64,000 nt of DNA from Pseudolactococcus piscium (GCF_002441695.1 NZ_JXJW01000015.1:1-64000), one strand, 5' to 3'; positions 15,545-25,510 are shown, numbered from the stretch's first letter. Notes: generated from the letters alone by a model not told the origin. Translations and numbers: made by a program.

Positions 15545-16831
15545 ATGAAAACTTGGAAAAAAGTTTTGGGAACTGCTGTTATGGCAGTAGGTGCTGTGGG
15601 CTTACTTGCAGCGTGTGGGTCATCGGATAAAGCAGCAAATAAAGACAAGTCTGATACTGTGACAGTATGGGCATGGGATAAAACATTTAATATCAAAGCG
15701 ATGGAGGAAGCTGTCAAAGTATACGATAATAAAAAAGTTAAAGTGAAAATCGTTGAAATGACGCAAGATGACATCGTTCAAAAATTAACAACCCAATTAA
15801 CGTCGGGATCAAAAGATGGTTTGCCAGATATCGTATTGGTTGAGGACTACCGGATTCAAGGATTCTTGAAAACAAATGCAGATGCCTTTGAACCGCTAAC
15901 TGACATCGTCAAAGAAAAAGATTTTGCTGCCTACAAATTTGGTGTTAATAAAATTGGTGACAAAATCTATGGTGTGCCATATGACTCAGGTGTAACCGGA
16001 CTCTTCTATAGATCAGACTATCTTTCAGAAGCTGGTTATACGCAAGAACAAATGAACAATCTCACATGGGATGATTACATCAAAGTTGCCCGAGATGTTA
16101 AGGCTAAAACAGGTCATAACATCACTGAATTGAACCCTTCTGACCTTGGTCGTGTTCGCATTATGATGCAAGAAGCTGGCGAGTGGTACACAGACAAAGA
16201 TAACAAAGTCTCTATTGCAGGTAATAAATCTTTAGCTTATGGTATGGGCATTATGTCTACCTTACTCAAAGAAAAACTTGTGACTGAAACATCTGACTGG
16301 GCGACTGGTATTAAAGCAATCAACGGCGGTGTTGTTGCAAGTACCCCACAAGGGTCTTGGTACTCATCAACAGTCAAAGCACAAGCAGATCAATCTGGTA
16401 AATGGCGGATTGCCAAAATACCTGCACTACCGGCTGGTATGGGTAAAGCACATGCATCTAACTCAGGTGGTGCCCAATGGTACGTCCTTAAAGGTGGTGC
16501 AACAAAAGATGCCAAAGACTTTTTGAGCAAAACATTTGCAACAAATACAGACCTAATGGCAACATTAGCTAAAGAAATCGGCCTCATTTCAACGATGAAG
16601 AGCGCCATCAATACTGATGCTTATAAAACTGGTGATGACTTCTATGGTGGACAAAAAGTGAGAGAAGATTTCGCGACTTGGACGACTGAAATCCCACAAG
16701 TAAACTATGGTCAAAATACCTACCAAATTGAGTCTATTATGGCAGAGTACCTACAACAAGTTGTTAAAGGAAAAGACATCAACGACGCCTTAAAAGAAGC
16801 ACAAAAACGTGTTGAATCTGAGATTCAATAA
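15545..16831 (+). CDS. Sugar ABC transporter substrate-binding lipoprotein
   Basis: The 428-aa protein has a lipoprotein signal (K-K-V-L, a hydrophobic run, lipobox L-L-A-A-C-G at about residues 20-25) and a family-1 solute-binding body: T-V-W-A-W-D at the first strand, L-P-D-I-V-L-V, Y-G-V-P-Y-D-S-G and a W-R-I-A-K-I-P motif. It captures an oligosaccharide outside the cell for the permeases encoded next. The neighbours lacZ, a GH42 enzyme and galMKT imply a galactose-containing sugar such as lactose or galacto-oligosaccharides. The ATG at 15545 with AAGGAG is preferred over TTG at 15539. Confidence 0.88.
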   Translation: MKTWKKVLGTAVMAVGAVGLLAACGSSDKAANKDKSDTVTVWAWDKTFNIKAMEEAVKVYDNKKVKVKIVEMTQDDIVQKLTTQLTSGSKDGLPDIVLVEDYRIQGFLKTNADAFEPLTDIVKEKDFAAYKFGVNKIGDKIYGVPYDSGVTGLFYRSDYLSEAGYTQEQMNNLTWDDYIKVARDVKAKTGHNITELNPSDLGRVRIMMQEAGEWYTDKDNKVSIAGNKSLAYGMGIMSTLLKEKLVTETSDWATGIKAINGGVVASTPQGSWYSSTVKAQADQSGKWRIAKIPALPAGMGKAHASNSGGAQWYVLKGGATKDAKDFLSKTFATNTDLMATLAKEIGLISTMKSAINTDAYKTGDDFYGGQKVREDFATWTTEIPQVNYGQNTYQIESIMAEYLQQVVKGKDINDALKEAQKRVESEIQ

Positions 16832-16854
16832 GCGATAAAAATCTCATATTGTTA

Positions 16855-16889
16855 AAAGGCTAAGTAAGTGATTACGTAGCCTTTGTTAT
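16855..16889 (+). terminator. Intra-operon hairpin after the binding-protein gene
   Basis: AAAGGCTA (16855-16862) pairs with TAGCCTTT (16877-16884), followed by GTTATT. Such attenuators commonly give more binding protein than permease mRNA. Confidence 0.65.
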
Positions 16890-16910
16890 TGAAAAAATTA
16901 TTGGAGATAG

Positions 16911-17783
16911 ATGATGAAAAAAATAAAAAATCCATTAAGAAACGGAAACGGGTTCTTGGTAATTCCAGTAGTCATGATTACCTTACTTGTCTTTGTACCT
17001 ATGGTCTTTGGGTTGATTACAAGTTTCCAAACTGGAACGCCGATGAATATGACCTTTGATGGTCTGGCAAACTACAAGCGCCTCTTATCTGATAAGACCT
17101 TCATTACAGCATTTAAAAACACGGTGCTATACTTGATTATTCAAGTGCCGATTATGCTATTTTTAGCGATTATTATTTCAAATTTCTTGAATGATAAAAA
17201 GCTGAAGTTCAAGGGACTATTTAGAACAGCCATCTTCTTGCCTTGTATTACGTCCCTCGTTTCCTATTCGCTAGTGATGAAATCGATCTTTGCCAATGAT
17301 GGGATTGTCAACGAGATCTTGATGAAACTCCATTTGATTGCAGATCCGATTCAATGGATCACACATCCATTTTGGGCTAAGGTACTGATCATCATCTCTA
17401 TTACTTGGCGCTGGACTGGCTACAATATGATTTTCTTTCTATCTGGCATGCAAAATATCGATTCTGAAATCTATGATGCTGCAGAGGTCGATGGTGCGTC
17501 TAAATGGGATCAGCTGATCAAAATCACCATTCCTAACTTAAAACCCATCATCCTATTTACCTCGATCACATCAACAATCGGGACCCTTCAATTGTTCGAT
17601 GAAATCGCAAATATCACAAATGGTGGCCCTGCTAATGCAACAGCTACAATTTCTCAGTATATCTATAATTTGATGTTTAAGTTTACACCGCAATTTGGTT
17701 ATGCGGCAGCGATGGCCTTTGTGGTCAGCATCATCATTATCATCCTATCACTCATTCAAACTAAAGTTGGGGGAGAAAAATAA
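16911..17783 (+). CDS. Sugar ABC transporter permease (MalF/LacF type)
   Basis: The 290-aa protein has six predicted membrane segments, beginning with N-G-F-L-V-I-P-V-V-M-I-T-L-L, and the binding-protein-dependent permease EAA loop near the end: D-A-A-E-V-D-G-A-S-K-W-D-Q-L (about 186-200). It forms the channel with the next gene's product. It starts at 16911 after GGAG and overlaps the next gene by one base. No ATPase gene is present in the locus, so an MsmK-type shared ATPase encoded elsewhere must drive it. Confidence 0.9.
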   Translation: MMKKIKNPLRNGNGFLVIPVVMITLLVFVPMVFGLITSFQTGTPMNMTFDGLANYKRLLSDKTFITAFKNTVLYLIIQVPIMLFLAIIISNFLNDKKLKFKGLFRTAIFLPCITSLVSYSLVMKSIFANDGIVNEILMKLHLIADPIQWITHPFWAKVLIIISITWRWTGYNMIFFLSGMQNIDSEIYDAAEVDGASKWDQLIKITIPNLKPIILFTSITSTIGTLQLFDEIANITNGGPANATATISQYIYNLMFKFTPQFGYAAAMAFVVSIIIIILSLIQTKVGGEK

Positions 17784-18610
17784 TGTCTAAAAAAATAGCA
17801 GCATCCTTTAAATACATCTTCTTATCAGTGATTTCCTTTATTTCTGTATTTCCCTTTATCTGGATGCTTTTAGGGACAACAAATAAGTCTATTGATATCA
17901 CGACGGGTACACTCAAACTGGGTAACCAATTAATCATCAACTTGCGGCATTTATTTGAGAGTGACTTAAATTTCTCGCGGTCATTGTTGAACTCAGCCTT
18001 TATTGCGCTACTCACAACTATCTTCGCCCTCTTAATTTCATCTATGGCCGGCTATGGCTTTGAAATTTATCGGTCAAAAGCAAAAGATAGGATTTTTAAT
18101 CTGTTATTACTATCAATGATGATTCCTTTTTCAGCTATGATGATCGCCTTGTATCGCATGTTTTCAAAATTATCTGGGACGCCATTTGGTTTGAATACAC
18201 TTTTTGTCGTGATTGCACCATCAGTGTCAACAGCCTTTCTGATCTTCTTTTTCAGGCAAAATGCCAAAGCATTTCCCAAGTCATTGGTTGAAGCAGCGCG
18301 TATAGATGGGCTAGGAGAATTTAAAATTTTCACAAAAATCTATATGCCAGCAGCAAAAAATACCTATGCAGCAGCAGCTATCATCACCTTTATGAGCTCA
18401 TGGAACAACTATTTGTGGCCTTTGATTGCCTTGCAGTCTCCTGAAAAAAGAACGGTTCCTTTGATTTTGTCAGCGATGGGGAATTCTTATCGCCCTGATT
18501 TTGGCATGATCATGTCAGGCATTGTCGTCTCTACCTTACCGATTGCTGTTTTATTCTTCATCTTGCAACGCCAATTTGTTCAAGGGATGCTAGGATCAGT
18601 GAAGGGGTGA
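17783..18610 (+). CDS. Sugar ABC transporter permease (MalG/LacG type)
   Basis: The 275-aa second permease also has six membrane segments and the EAA loop with L-V-E-A-A-R-I-D-G-L-G-E-F (about 171-183), followed by I-Y-M-P. It pairs with the product of the previous gene, from which it is separated by a TAATG overlap (stop TAA and start ATG share the A at 17783), implying coupled translation. The GH42 gene starts four bases after its stop. Confidence 0.9.
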   Translation: MSKKIAASFKYIFLSVISFISVFPFIWMLLGTTNKSIDITTGTLKLGNQLIINLRHLFESDLNFSRSLLNSAFIALLTTIFALLISSMAGYGFEIYRSKAKDRIFNLLLLSMMIPFSAMMIALYRMFSKLSGTPFGLNTLFVVIAPSVSTAFLIFFFRQNAKAFPKSLVEAARIDGLGEFKIFTKIYMPAAKNTYAAAAIITFMSSWNNYLWPLIALQSPEKRTVPLILSAMGNSYRPDFGMIMSGIVVSTLPIAVLFFILQRQFVQGMLGSVKG

Positions 18611-18614
18611 TGAG

Positions 18615-20654
18615 ATGACCTATCAAGAAGAGAAGCGGCTGCTACATGGTGGGGATTATAATCCAGACCAGTGGTTAGCCTATCCAGATATTTTGGCTCA
18701 GGACATGGCCTTGATGCAAGCATCAAAAGTCAACACGGTGTCAGTCGGCATTTTCGCCTGGTCTGCCTTGGAACCTAGAGAAGGTGAGTTTCACTTTGAC
18801 TGGTTAGACAAGATCTTTGATGATGTAGACAAGATGGGCGGTAATGTTATACTTGCCACACCATCTGGTGCACGTCCAGCCTGGATGAGTGCGGCTTATC
18901 CAGAGGTTTTAAGAACGACTGAAAAACAAGAGAAACTCGCGCATGGTGGCCGGCATAATCACTGCTTTTCATCTCCGATTTATCGGCAGAAAGTGGCCAT
19001 TATTAATCGGAAATTAGCAGAACGCTATGGGCAGCACCCGGCCTTGTATATGTGGCATATTTCAAATGAATATGGTGGCGATTGCCACTGTGCCTATTGT
19101 CAGGAGAATTTCAGGTCATGGTTAAAGGCCAAGTATGGCACCTTGGCAGCACTAAATGCGGCTTGGTGGGGTGCCTTTTGGAGTCATACTTATACAGACT
19201 GGACACAGATTTCGTCGCCATCATCGCTAGGTGAGACGATGGTTCATGGGATGAACTTAGACTGGAAACGGTTTGTGACAGATCAGACGATCGATTTTTA
19301 TGAGCATGAAATAAAAGAAATTCGCGTTTTAACACCAGATGTACCGATTACAACCAATTTCATGGGTGACGGAGATGCGTTAATCCCATTTCAAAGTCTA
19401 GATTATGGCAAGTTTGCTGCGCATGTTGATGTCATCTCGTGGGACTGTTATCCAGCCTGGCATAATGACTGGGGCAGTACAGCCGATTTGGCAGCTAAAG
19501 TCGGCTTTATTAATGATCAATACCGCGCATTAAAGCAGCAACCTTTCCTAATCATGGAATCTACCCCAAGTTTGGTTAACTGGCATCCAGTGAATAAGGC
19601 CAAACGACCTGGTATGCACTTACTGTCATCTATGCAATTTCTAGCGCACGGCTCAGACTCAGTCATGTACTTTCAGTGGCGGAAATCGCGCGGCTCCTCT
19701 GAGAAATTTCATGGGGCAGTGGTGGATCATGATGGACGTACTGAAAATCGTGTGTTCAAGGATGTTACAGCTGTAGGGGATGCCCTAGACAAGCTAGCTA
19801 ACCTTAAAGGTAGCAATAAGGCTGCTCGGGTTGCGATTATCTATGACTGGGATAATGACTGGGCATTGGCAGATGCACAAGGCTTTTCTGATGCTAGTAA
19901 ACGCTACCCCCAAACCTTACAAGACCACTATCGTTTTTTCTGGAATCATGATATTCCTGTAGATGTGATCACATCAGATCAAGCGTTAGCCAAATATGAT
20001 CTGGTAGTGGCACCCATGCTCTATCTCATGCGTCAAGAAACGATGGCTAAGTTAGCTGATTTTGTCGCAAAAGGGGGACACTTAGTTTCTAGCTATATGA
20101 CGGGCTATGTCGACGAAAATGATCTAGCTTATCTCGGCGGTTGGCCTAAGCCTTTACAGTCTCTTTTTGGTATCAATGTCACGGAAACGGATACCTTATA
20201 TCCCAAGGATCGTAATGGTCTTTTGGCAGCTGGTCAAGTCTTTGAGGTAACAGATTATTGTTCGCTTTTTGAGGTAAAGACAGCCAAAACGCTCGCGACC
20301 TATACAGCAGATTTCTATCAAAATCAGGCAGCAGTTGTCGTCAATCCCTATGGGCAAGGTCAGGCATATTATATCGGTGCACGTACAGGATATGCTTATT
20401 TAGCAGCTTTTTATACAGACCTAGTTGAGACATTAGGCCTTAGGAATCAATGGGTCGTGTTATCAGACCCGGATGTATCCGTCCAATCACGTCAAAGCGA
20501 TGAGATAACCTATCATTTCGTCATGAATTTTTCTGAAACTGATAAAACAATCACTGTTTGTGAACCAACAGTTGACTTATTAACAGGCCAGGCCATCAGT
20601 AAAGAAATTAAGTTAAGCCCCTACCAAGTCAGGGTGTTGACATCACGAGATTAA
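18615..20654 (+). CDS. Beta-galactosidase, GH42 family
   Basis: GH42 enzymes release galactose from beta-galactosides, often plant galactan fragments or galacto-oligosaccharides. The 679-aa protein has the TIM-barrel A domain with acid/base Glu152 (H-I-S-N-E-Y-G) and nucleophile Glu315 (M-E-S-T-P-S), and the four zinc cysteines of the family, Cys117, Cys157, Cys159 and Cys162. A trimerisation domain (from about 400) and a small C-terminal sandwich complete the usual architecture. It is the last gene of the importer operon, starting just after the second permease. No signal peptide, so it is cytosolic. It duplicates the activity of lacZ, but with a likely different substrate. Confidence 0.95.
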   Translation: MTYQEEKRLLHGGDYNPDQWLAYPDILAQDMALMQASKVNTVSVGIFAWSALEPREGEFHFDWLDKIFDDVDKMGGNVILATPSGARPAWMSAAYPEVLRTTEKQEKLAHGGRHNHCFSSPIYRQKVAIINRKLAERYGQHPALYMWHISNEYGGDCHCAYCQENFRSWLKAKYGTLAALNAAWWGAFWSHTYTDWTQISSPSSLGETMVHGMNLDWKRFVTDQTIDFYEHEIKEIRVLTPDVPITTNFMGDGDALIPFQSLDYGKFAAHVDVISWDCYPAWHNDWGSTADLAAKVGFINDQYRALKQQPFLIMESTPSLVNWHPVNKAKRPGMHLLSSMQFLAHGSDSVMYFQWRKSRGSSEKFHGAVVDHDGRTENRVFKDVTAVGDALDKLANLKGSNKAARVAIIYDWDNDWALADAQGFSDASKRYPQTLQDHYRFFWNHDIPVDVITSDQALAKYDLVVAPMLYLMRQETMAKLADFVAKGGHLVSSYMTGYVDENDLAYLGGWPKPLQSLFGINVTETDTLYPKDRNGLLAAGQVFEVTDYCSLFEVKTAKTLATYTADFYQNQAAVVVNPYGQGQAYYIGARTGYAYLAAFYTDLVETLGLRNQWVVLSDPDVSVQSRQSDEITYHFVMNFSETDKTITVCEPTVDLLTGQAISKEIKLSPYQVRVLTSRD

Positions 20655-20727
20655 GCCTGTGATCAGACGCATTGACCCTTATGAAAGACAAGAAAAAACT
20701 GCTGGTAACATGACCAACAGTAAGGGA

Positions 20728-21654
20728 TTAAGTCGAAAAAGGTGTCTCCCCTAGGACAGATAGGTTTTGCAGGATGTCAGTTAGTTCCTGATCAGCAGCT
20801 TCATGATTGACTTGATGTTGCTGATTTCGGAATTGGGAAGGGTTAAGGCCGGTTAGTTTTTTAAAGGCACGGTTGAAGACAATCTGAGAATTAAAGCCAA
20901 CGGCGATCGAAATATCAAGAATAGATTGGTGTGTCGTATAAAGCAGATTGGCTGCAGCGTTTATCCGAATCTGCTGTAAGGCATTTTGGATGGTTGTATT
21001 GTAATAGCTTTTAAATACACGAGATAGATGGCTTCTGTTTACAAACATGTGATCTGAGATATCTGAGACTTTGATGTCATCCGTATAGTTGTTCAATAGA
21101 TAGGTCATGGTGTTGACCGGCAGTTTTTGATAGGTTAAGACTTTTTCTTTACTTGAGATAAAGTCGTCTGTCATCAGTTTGTTAAAGAAATCTAAACACA
21201 GACTCGTCAGTTTTAGCTCACTACTTGGGTTGGCATCTCGAATCTGCAAGGTGTTTTGAATGATATCGATGTAAGTCGAAAAATGATGACTTTGAATGAC
21301 ATGGACGTTATTTGCAAAGGGTGTTTTCTCCAAAAAATCAGCTACCACAGGCCCTTTGATCGCTAGCCAACAGTAACTCCAAGGCGCATTAGCGTCAGAG
21401 ATATAGCGGTGGATCATATCTGGGCGCACCAAAAAAATATCGCCCTTGCTAAGATGGAACTGCTGATCATCTACTGAAAAAGTGCCCTTACCATCCAGTA
21501 TGATATGAAAAATATAATGTGTCCGAACAGTCGGTCCATAATTATGAAGGGACATCGTTTGAGAGAAACCAGAGAATCGATACTGGATACCGATGTTAAA
21601 ATATTGTGTTTCAGGTGCAATGTAAAAAATAGATTTTTCCATAGGGTCAACCAC
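20728..21654 (-). CDS. AraC-family regulator with N-terminal cupin
   Basis: The 308-aa protein has an N-terminal sugar-sensing cupin half (H-Y-I-F-H-I-I-L-D-G-K-G near residue 45, D-I-F-L-V-R-P, then M-I-H-R-Y) and a C-terminal pair of AraC helix-turn-helix units (V-S-D-I-S-D-H-M-F-V-N-R-S-H-L-S-R-V-F-K, then I-L-D-I-S-I-A-V-G-F and F-K-K-L-T-G-L-N-P-S-Q-F-R). It resembles MsmR/RafR-type activators. It lies convergent to the importer-GH42 operon and divergent from galMKT, so it likely activates both and perhaps lacZ. The start is uncertain: GTG at 21654 or ATG at 21642, neither with a good ribosome site. Confidence 0.85.
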   Translation of the reverse strand: MVDPMEKSIFYIAPETQYFNIGIQYRFSGFSQTMSLHNYGPTVRTHYIFHIILDGKGTFSVDDQQFHLSKGDIFLVRPDMIHRYISDANAPWSYCWLAIKGPVVADFLEKTPFANNVHVIQSHHFSTYIDIIQNTLQIRDANPSSELKLTSLCLDFFNKLMTDDFISSKEKVLTYQKLPVNTMTYLLNNYTDDIKVSDISDHMFVNRSHLSRVFKSYYNTTIQNALQQIRINAAANLLYTTHQSILDISIAVGFNSQIVFNRAFKKLTGLNPSQFRNQQHQVNHEAADQELTDILQNLSVLGETPFST

Positions 21655-21837
21655 ATGCTTTCTTAATTAAATTATAGCATTGGCCCTTGTCAAAATGCAA
21701 CAATAAGTTAAAAACAAGTGTTGAATCATAAAACGGATCGCCTGATGAAGGACTATACTAGAACTAGATAAAGCAGCGTGAGCTGCAAAAAAAACAAGCA
21801 TTTATTCAACATGTCAGGATGAGAAAGGGAAGAGAAG
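21655..21837. promoter_or_regulatory. Divergent araC-type regulator/galM promoter region
   Basis: A TATACT box (21754-21759) lies 79 bases before galM, without a good -35, which suits an activator-dependent promoter. An AAGTTAAAA element near 21706 resembles part of the motif at 12013 and 15441. No clear cre was seen. Confidence 0.4.
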
Positions 21838-22848
21838 ATGTCAGTTACAGTTACAGATTTTGGGGACGGCTATCGCCTGATTACACTCGAAAATAGCCAC
21901 GGGCTTAAACTCTCATGTACAGATTTTGGTGCACGTTTAACAAGTTTGATTAAACAAGAGGTTACCCTAGTTTTAGGGTTTGATAAGGCGTCAGACTACC
22001 AACAAACACAAGGGGGAGCGATTTATTTCGGTGCCATCGTTGGTCGCGTAGCAGGCCGTATTGCAGGTGCTCAAGCGACTATTTCAGGTAAGCCTTATCA
22101 GTTCACGGCAAATGAAAACGGCAAGGACACCCTGCACGGCGGTGGAGAAAATGGCCTCCATGATAAAAAATGGGCGTTCGAAATTGTTGATGAACAAGTC
22201 ATCTTTACAACACAGTTAGCAGATGGCTTGCATGGGTTTCCAGGCACACTATCCGTCAAAGTCATCTATTTTTTGACTGAAGCAAATGAATGGGGTTATG
22301 AAATTTATGCAACATCTGATAAAGATACGCTTTGGAATCCTTGTCACCATGTCTACTATAATTTATCGGGTGATGCATCACAAACGATTGATCAGCACAA
22401 ACTTTGGCTGAATGCTAGCCAATATGAGCCACTTGAACAGGGGCTACCGAGCTTGATAAAAGCTGATGTGACTGGAACGGCATTTGACTTCACAAGGGAA
22501 AAAGAGATTGGGGATACCTTGCACAGCAAGGATAAACAAGTTAGCGACTATGCTGGATTGGATCACCCCTTCTTTCTTGATGGCGGACGTGACGTCCAGG
22601 CGAGCCTAAGGAGTCCTGATGGCAAAATAAAGGTGGAGATGGTGACAAATCAGCCAAGCGTTGTCATTTTTACAGCAAATTTTGGGGCCGATACACCATT
22701 AGTTGGCGGCAAACGGTTAGCTGATCATGGTGGGATAACCTTTGAAACGCAAGTCGCACCAGGAGCCGAACAGCATCCTGATTTTGGCTCAATTGTATTA
22801 CGAGCCGGACAAGCCTATTACAATAAAACAAGTTTTAAACTTACTTAA
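21838..22848 (+). CDS. galM: Aldose 1-epimerase (galactose mutarotase)
   Basis: Converts beta-D-galactose, released by the beta-galactosidases, to the alpha form used by galactokinase. The 336-aa protein has the beta-sandwich GalM fold: G-R-V-A-G-R-I near residue 71, the T-L-H-G-G motif, catalytic His in W-N-P-C-H-H-V-Y-Y-N-L and the final F-E-T-Q-V-A-P-G-A. The ATG follows GGGAAGAG. It is first in a galM-galK-galT operon, 14 bases before galK. Confidence 0.93.
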   Translation: MSVTVTDFGDGYRLITLENSHGLKLSCTDFGARLTSLIKQEVTLVLGFDKASDYQQTQGGAIYFGAIVGRVAGRIAGAQATISGKPYQFTANENGKDTLHGGGENGLHDKKWAFEIVDEQVIFTTQLADGLHGFPGTLSVKVIYFLTEANEWGYEIYATSDKDTLWNPCHHVYYNLSGDASQTIDQHKLWLNASQYEPLEQGLPSLIKADVTGTAFDFTREKEIGDTLHSKDKQVSDYAGLDHPFFLDGGRDVQASLRSPDGKIKVEMVTNQPSVVIFTANFGADTPLVGGKRLADHGGITFETQVAPGAEQHPDFGSIVLRAGQAYYNKTSFKLT

Positions 22849-22862
22849 CTTAGGAGACGATT

Positions 22863-24023
22863 ATGGAACAACTACTTGCAACTTTTATCGACAAATTCGG
22901 TAGTCATACGCATGCCAAACAGTATTTTTCACCAGGTCGGATTAACTTAATTGGCGAGCATACCGACTATAACGGAGGGCATGTCTTTCCAGCAGCTATC
23001 ACAATCGGTACTTTTGCGGTAGCTAAGCCACGTCAAGATAAAACAATTCGTGTCTATTCTATGAATTTTCCGGATTTAGGTATCCTTGAATTTACCTGTG
23101 ATGAAGATCAAAAACGGCCAGACTTAAAGTGGGCCAACTATGTATTAGGCATGCTTGTTTCGCTTAGAAAGATGGGATTTGAAACGCCACACGGTTTTGA
23201 CTTAGCTATTGAGGGAAACATCCCAAATGGGTCAGGTCTCTCATCATCTGCATCATTGGAAATGCTAGTAGGAGTTATCGCACGTGATCTTTATCATTTA
23301 TCACTGGCTAGTCTTGATATGGTAAAGGCTGGTAAGGATACTGAAAATAACTTCATCGGTGTAAATTCAGGGATTATGGATCAATTTGCCATTGCATTTG
23401 GCGAGCCGGATTCGGGGATATTTTTAGATACAAATACGCTTGACTATGAGATGGTACCCGTTGTGTTAACAGGCTATCGTATTGTGATCATGAACACCAA
23501 TAAACGCCGGGAGTTAGCTGACTCTAAATACAATGAGCGTAGGCACGAATGTGAAACTGCCCTAAGTCGGCTACAAGAAGTCTTGCCGATTCAGGCATTA
23601 GGGGCGTTAACGACTGAGACGTTTGAGCAGCATACTGATTTGATTGGCGATGAAACGCTGATCAAGCGTGCGCGTCACGCTGTCAGTGAAAATGAGCGAA
23701 CGATTGCGGCTAAAGCAGCCTTAACGTCGGGTAATTTGGAGGAGTTTGGCCAATTACTAAATGCCAGTCATGCCTCATTAAAAGACGATTATGAAGTCAC
23801 AGGAATTGAACTTGATACGCTAGCTGAAACGGCGCAAGCGCAAGATGGCGTCATCGGAGCTAGAATGACAGGTGCTGGATTTGGCGGTTGTGGTATCGCG
23901 ATTGTTGAAACAGATAAAGTTGCGCAAGTGACACAGGCAATTCATGACACCTATCTGGCTGTCGTTGGCTATGAACCAGCCTTTTATGCCTGTAATATCG
24001 GGAGTGGAGCGCGTGTCTTATGA
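22863..24023 (+). CDS. galK: Galactokinase
   Basis: Phosphorylates alpha-D-galactose with ATP to galactose 1-phosphate. The 386-aa GHMP kinase has the galactokinase signature G-R-I-N-L-I-G-E-H-T-D-Y-N-G-G (residues about 25-39), the phosphate loop P-N-G-S-G-L-S-S-S-A-S (about 122-132), the catalytic Asp in G-I-M-D-Q-F-A, and the C-terminal M-T-G-A-G-F-G-G-C-G. It overlaps galT by four bases (ATGA). Confidence 0.97.
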   Translation: MEQLLATFIDKFGSHTHAKQYFSPGRINLIGEHTDYNGGHVFPAAITIGTFAVAKPRQDKTIRVYSMNFPDLGILEFTCDEDQKRPDLKWANYVLGMLVSLRKMGFETPHGFDLAIEGNIPNGSGLSSSASLEMLVGVIARDLYHLSLASLDMVKAGKDTENNFIGVNSGIMDQFAIAFGEPDSGIFLDTNTLDYEMVPVVLTGYRIVIMNTNKRRELADSKYNERRHECETALSRLQEVLPIQALGALTTETFEQHTDLIGDETLIKRARHAVSENERTIAAKAALTSGNLEEFGQLLNASHASLKDDYEVTGIELDTLAETAQAQDGVIGARMTGAGFGGCGIAIVETDKVAQVTQAIHDTYLAVVGYEPAFYACNIGSGARVL

Positions 24024-25510
24024 TGATTACAGAAGCATTTGCTAACTTAGCAATCAACTCAGGTGCTTATGATGTGCTGGATACGATTTATCTAACGAAT
24101 CAATTGCGGCGCTTGGTTGGACAAGATGAGCTGTCGGCTATCACTGTTGCTGATGCTAATCTGTATACAATGATCGACACCTTGACTACCTTGGCTGAGT
24201 CAAATGGTCAGTTGACACGACTCGGCTGGACTAAGGATATGTTTGAAGCTGCCTTGTGTGATTATTTAACACCAGCACCATCAGTTATCAATCGAAAATT
24301 TGCTGAAAATTATCAAGTGTCCCCTCAACAAGCAACAGCAGCATTCTTCAAAAGTTCTTATGAAAATGATTACATCAAGATGCGACAAATTGCTAAAAAT
24401 CGTGTTTTTGTCCATCCATCTGTCTATGGCAATCTGACGATTAGTATCAACCTGTCCAAACCCGAAAAAGATCCCAAGGAAATTGCGGCTGCTAAACAAG
24501 CGCCACAGACAAATTTTCCTACCTGTCAACTCTGCATGGAAAATGAAGGCTATCTTGGCCGGCTCAATCATCCTGCTAGAAGTAACCATCGCATCATTCG
24601 CTTCACGCTAGATGGTGAAGCATGGGGCTTCCAATACTCGCCTTATGCCTATTATCAGGAGCATGCTATTTATTTGAATGAACGGCATCAACCAATGGTC
24701 ATTAACGGTGCAGCAATACGCAAGATTTTGCTAATTGTTGAAAAATTCCCGCATTACTTTGCAGGCTCTAACGCTGATTTGCCAATTGTTGGTGGCTCCA
24801 TCTTGACCCACGAGCATTTTCAGGGGGGTGGCGAAAAGTTACCCATGAGTTTTGCACAGACAGATAAACAGGTTAAACTTGATAAATTTAAAACGCTCCA
24901 AGCAGCCACGCTTAAATGGCCTATGTCGGTTATTCGTCTGACATCAGCATCGATAGAGGAGCTGGTTGCGGCAAGTAGCGAGATACTCGCTGCATGGGAT
25001 GATTATTCAGATGCAGCTGTTGATGTGCTAGCACATGGCTTAGATGGCGAAAGGCACCATACGATTACACCGATTGCACGGATGCGAGCTGGTAAGTTTG
25101 AGCTGGACTTGGTGCTGCGTGATAATCATACCACATCAAGCTTTCCTGACGGCGTCTTTCATCCGCACCAAGATGTCCAACATATCAAGAAAGAAAATAT
25201 CGGCTTGATAGAAGTGATGGGCTTAGCCATTTTACCAGCCCGCCTAAAAATTGAATTAGCAGCTGTCAAAGCCTATGTGAGTGGAGAAACAGCTCAGCTA
25301 ACCGATGTAGCAGCCTACCATCAAGCATGGGCAAGTGAGTTGAAACTAGCCTATACAGGTGGCGATGTCGATCACTATCTGAATACCGCGCTAGGCCGCA
25401 AATTCGAGCGGGTCCTAGAAGATGCAGGTGTTTTTAAAAGAGATGCTAAGGGACAAGCTGCTTTTGCACGTTTCTTGACTAGGTTATCAAAAATAAGTGG
25501 GACAAAATAA
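24020..25510 (+). CDS. galT: UTP-hexose-1-phosphate uridylyltransferase (Gram-positive GalT type)
   Basis: Exchanges UDP between UDP-glucose and galactose 1-phosphate. The 496-aa length fits the Gram-positive GalT2 family, which is longer than the E. coli type. Visible motifs are N-F-P-T-C-Q-L-C-M-E-N-E-G-Y, F-S-P-Y-type segment Q-Y-S-P-Y-A-Y-Y, and the His-rich active region T-H-E-H-F-Q-G-G. The start overlaps the galK stop; a second ATG lies three bases later. galE is not in this window. A terminator follows 19 bases after the stop. Confidence 0.95.
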   Translation: MMITEAFANLAINSGAYDVLDTIYLTNQLRRLVGQDELSAITVADANLYTMIDTLTTLAESNGQLTRLGWTKDMFEAALCDYLTPAPSVINRKFAENYQVSPQQATAAFFKSSYENDYIKMRQIAKNRVFVHPSVYGNLTISINLSKPEKDPKEIAAAKQAPQTNFPTCQLCMENEGYLGRLNHPARSNHRIIRFTLDGEAWGFQYSPYAYYQEHAIYLNERHQPMVINGAAIRKILLIVEKFPHYFAGSNADLPIVGGSILTHEHFQGGGEKLPMSFAQTDKQVKLDKFKTLQAATLKWPMSVIRLTSASIEELVAASSEILAAWDDYSDAAVDVLAHGLDGERHHTITPIARMRAGKFELDLVLRDNHTTSSFPDGVFHPHQDVQHIKKENIGLIEVMGLAILPARLKIELAAVKAYVSGETAQLTDVAAYHQAWASELKLAYTGGDVDHYLNTALGRKFERVLEDAGVFKRDAKGQAAFARFLTRLSKISGTK

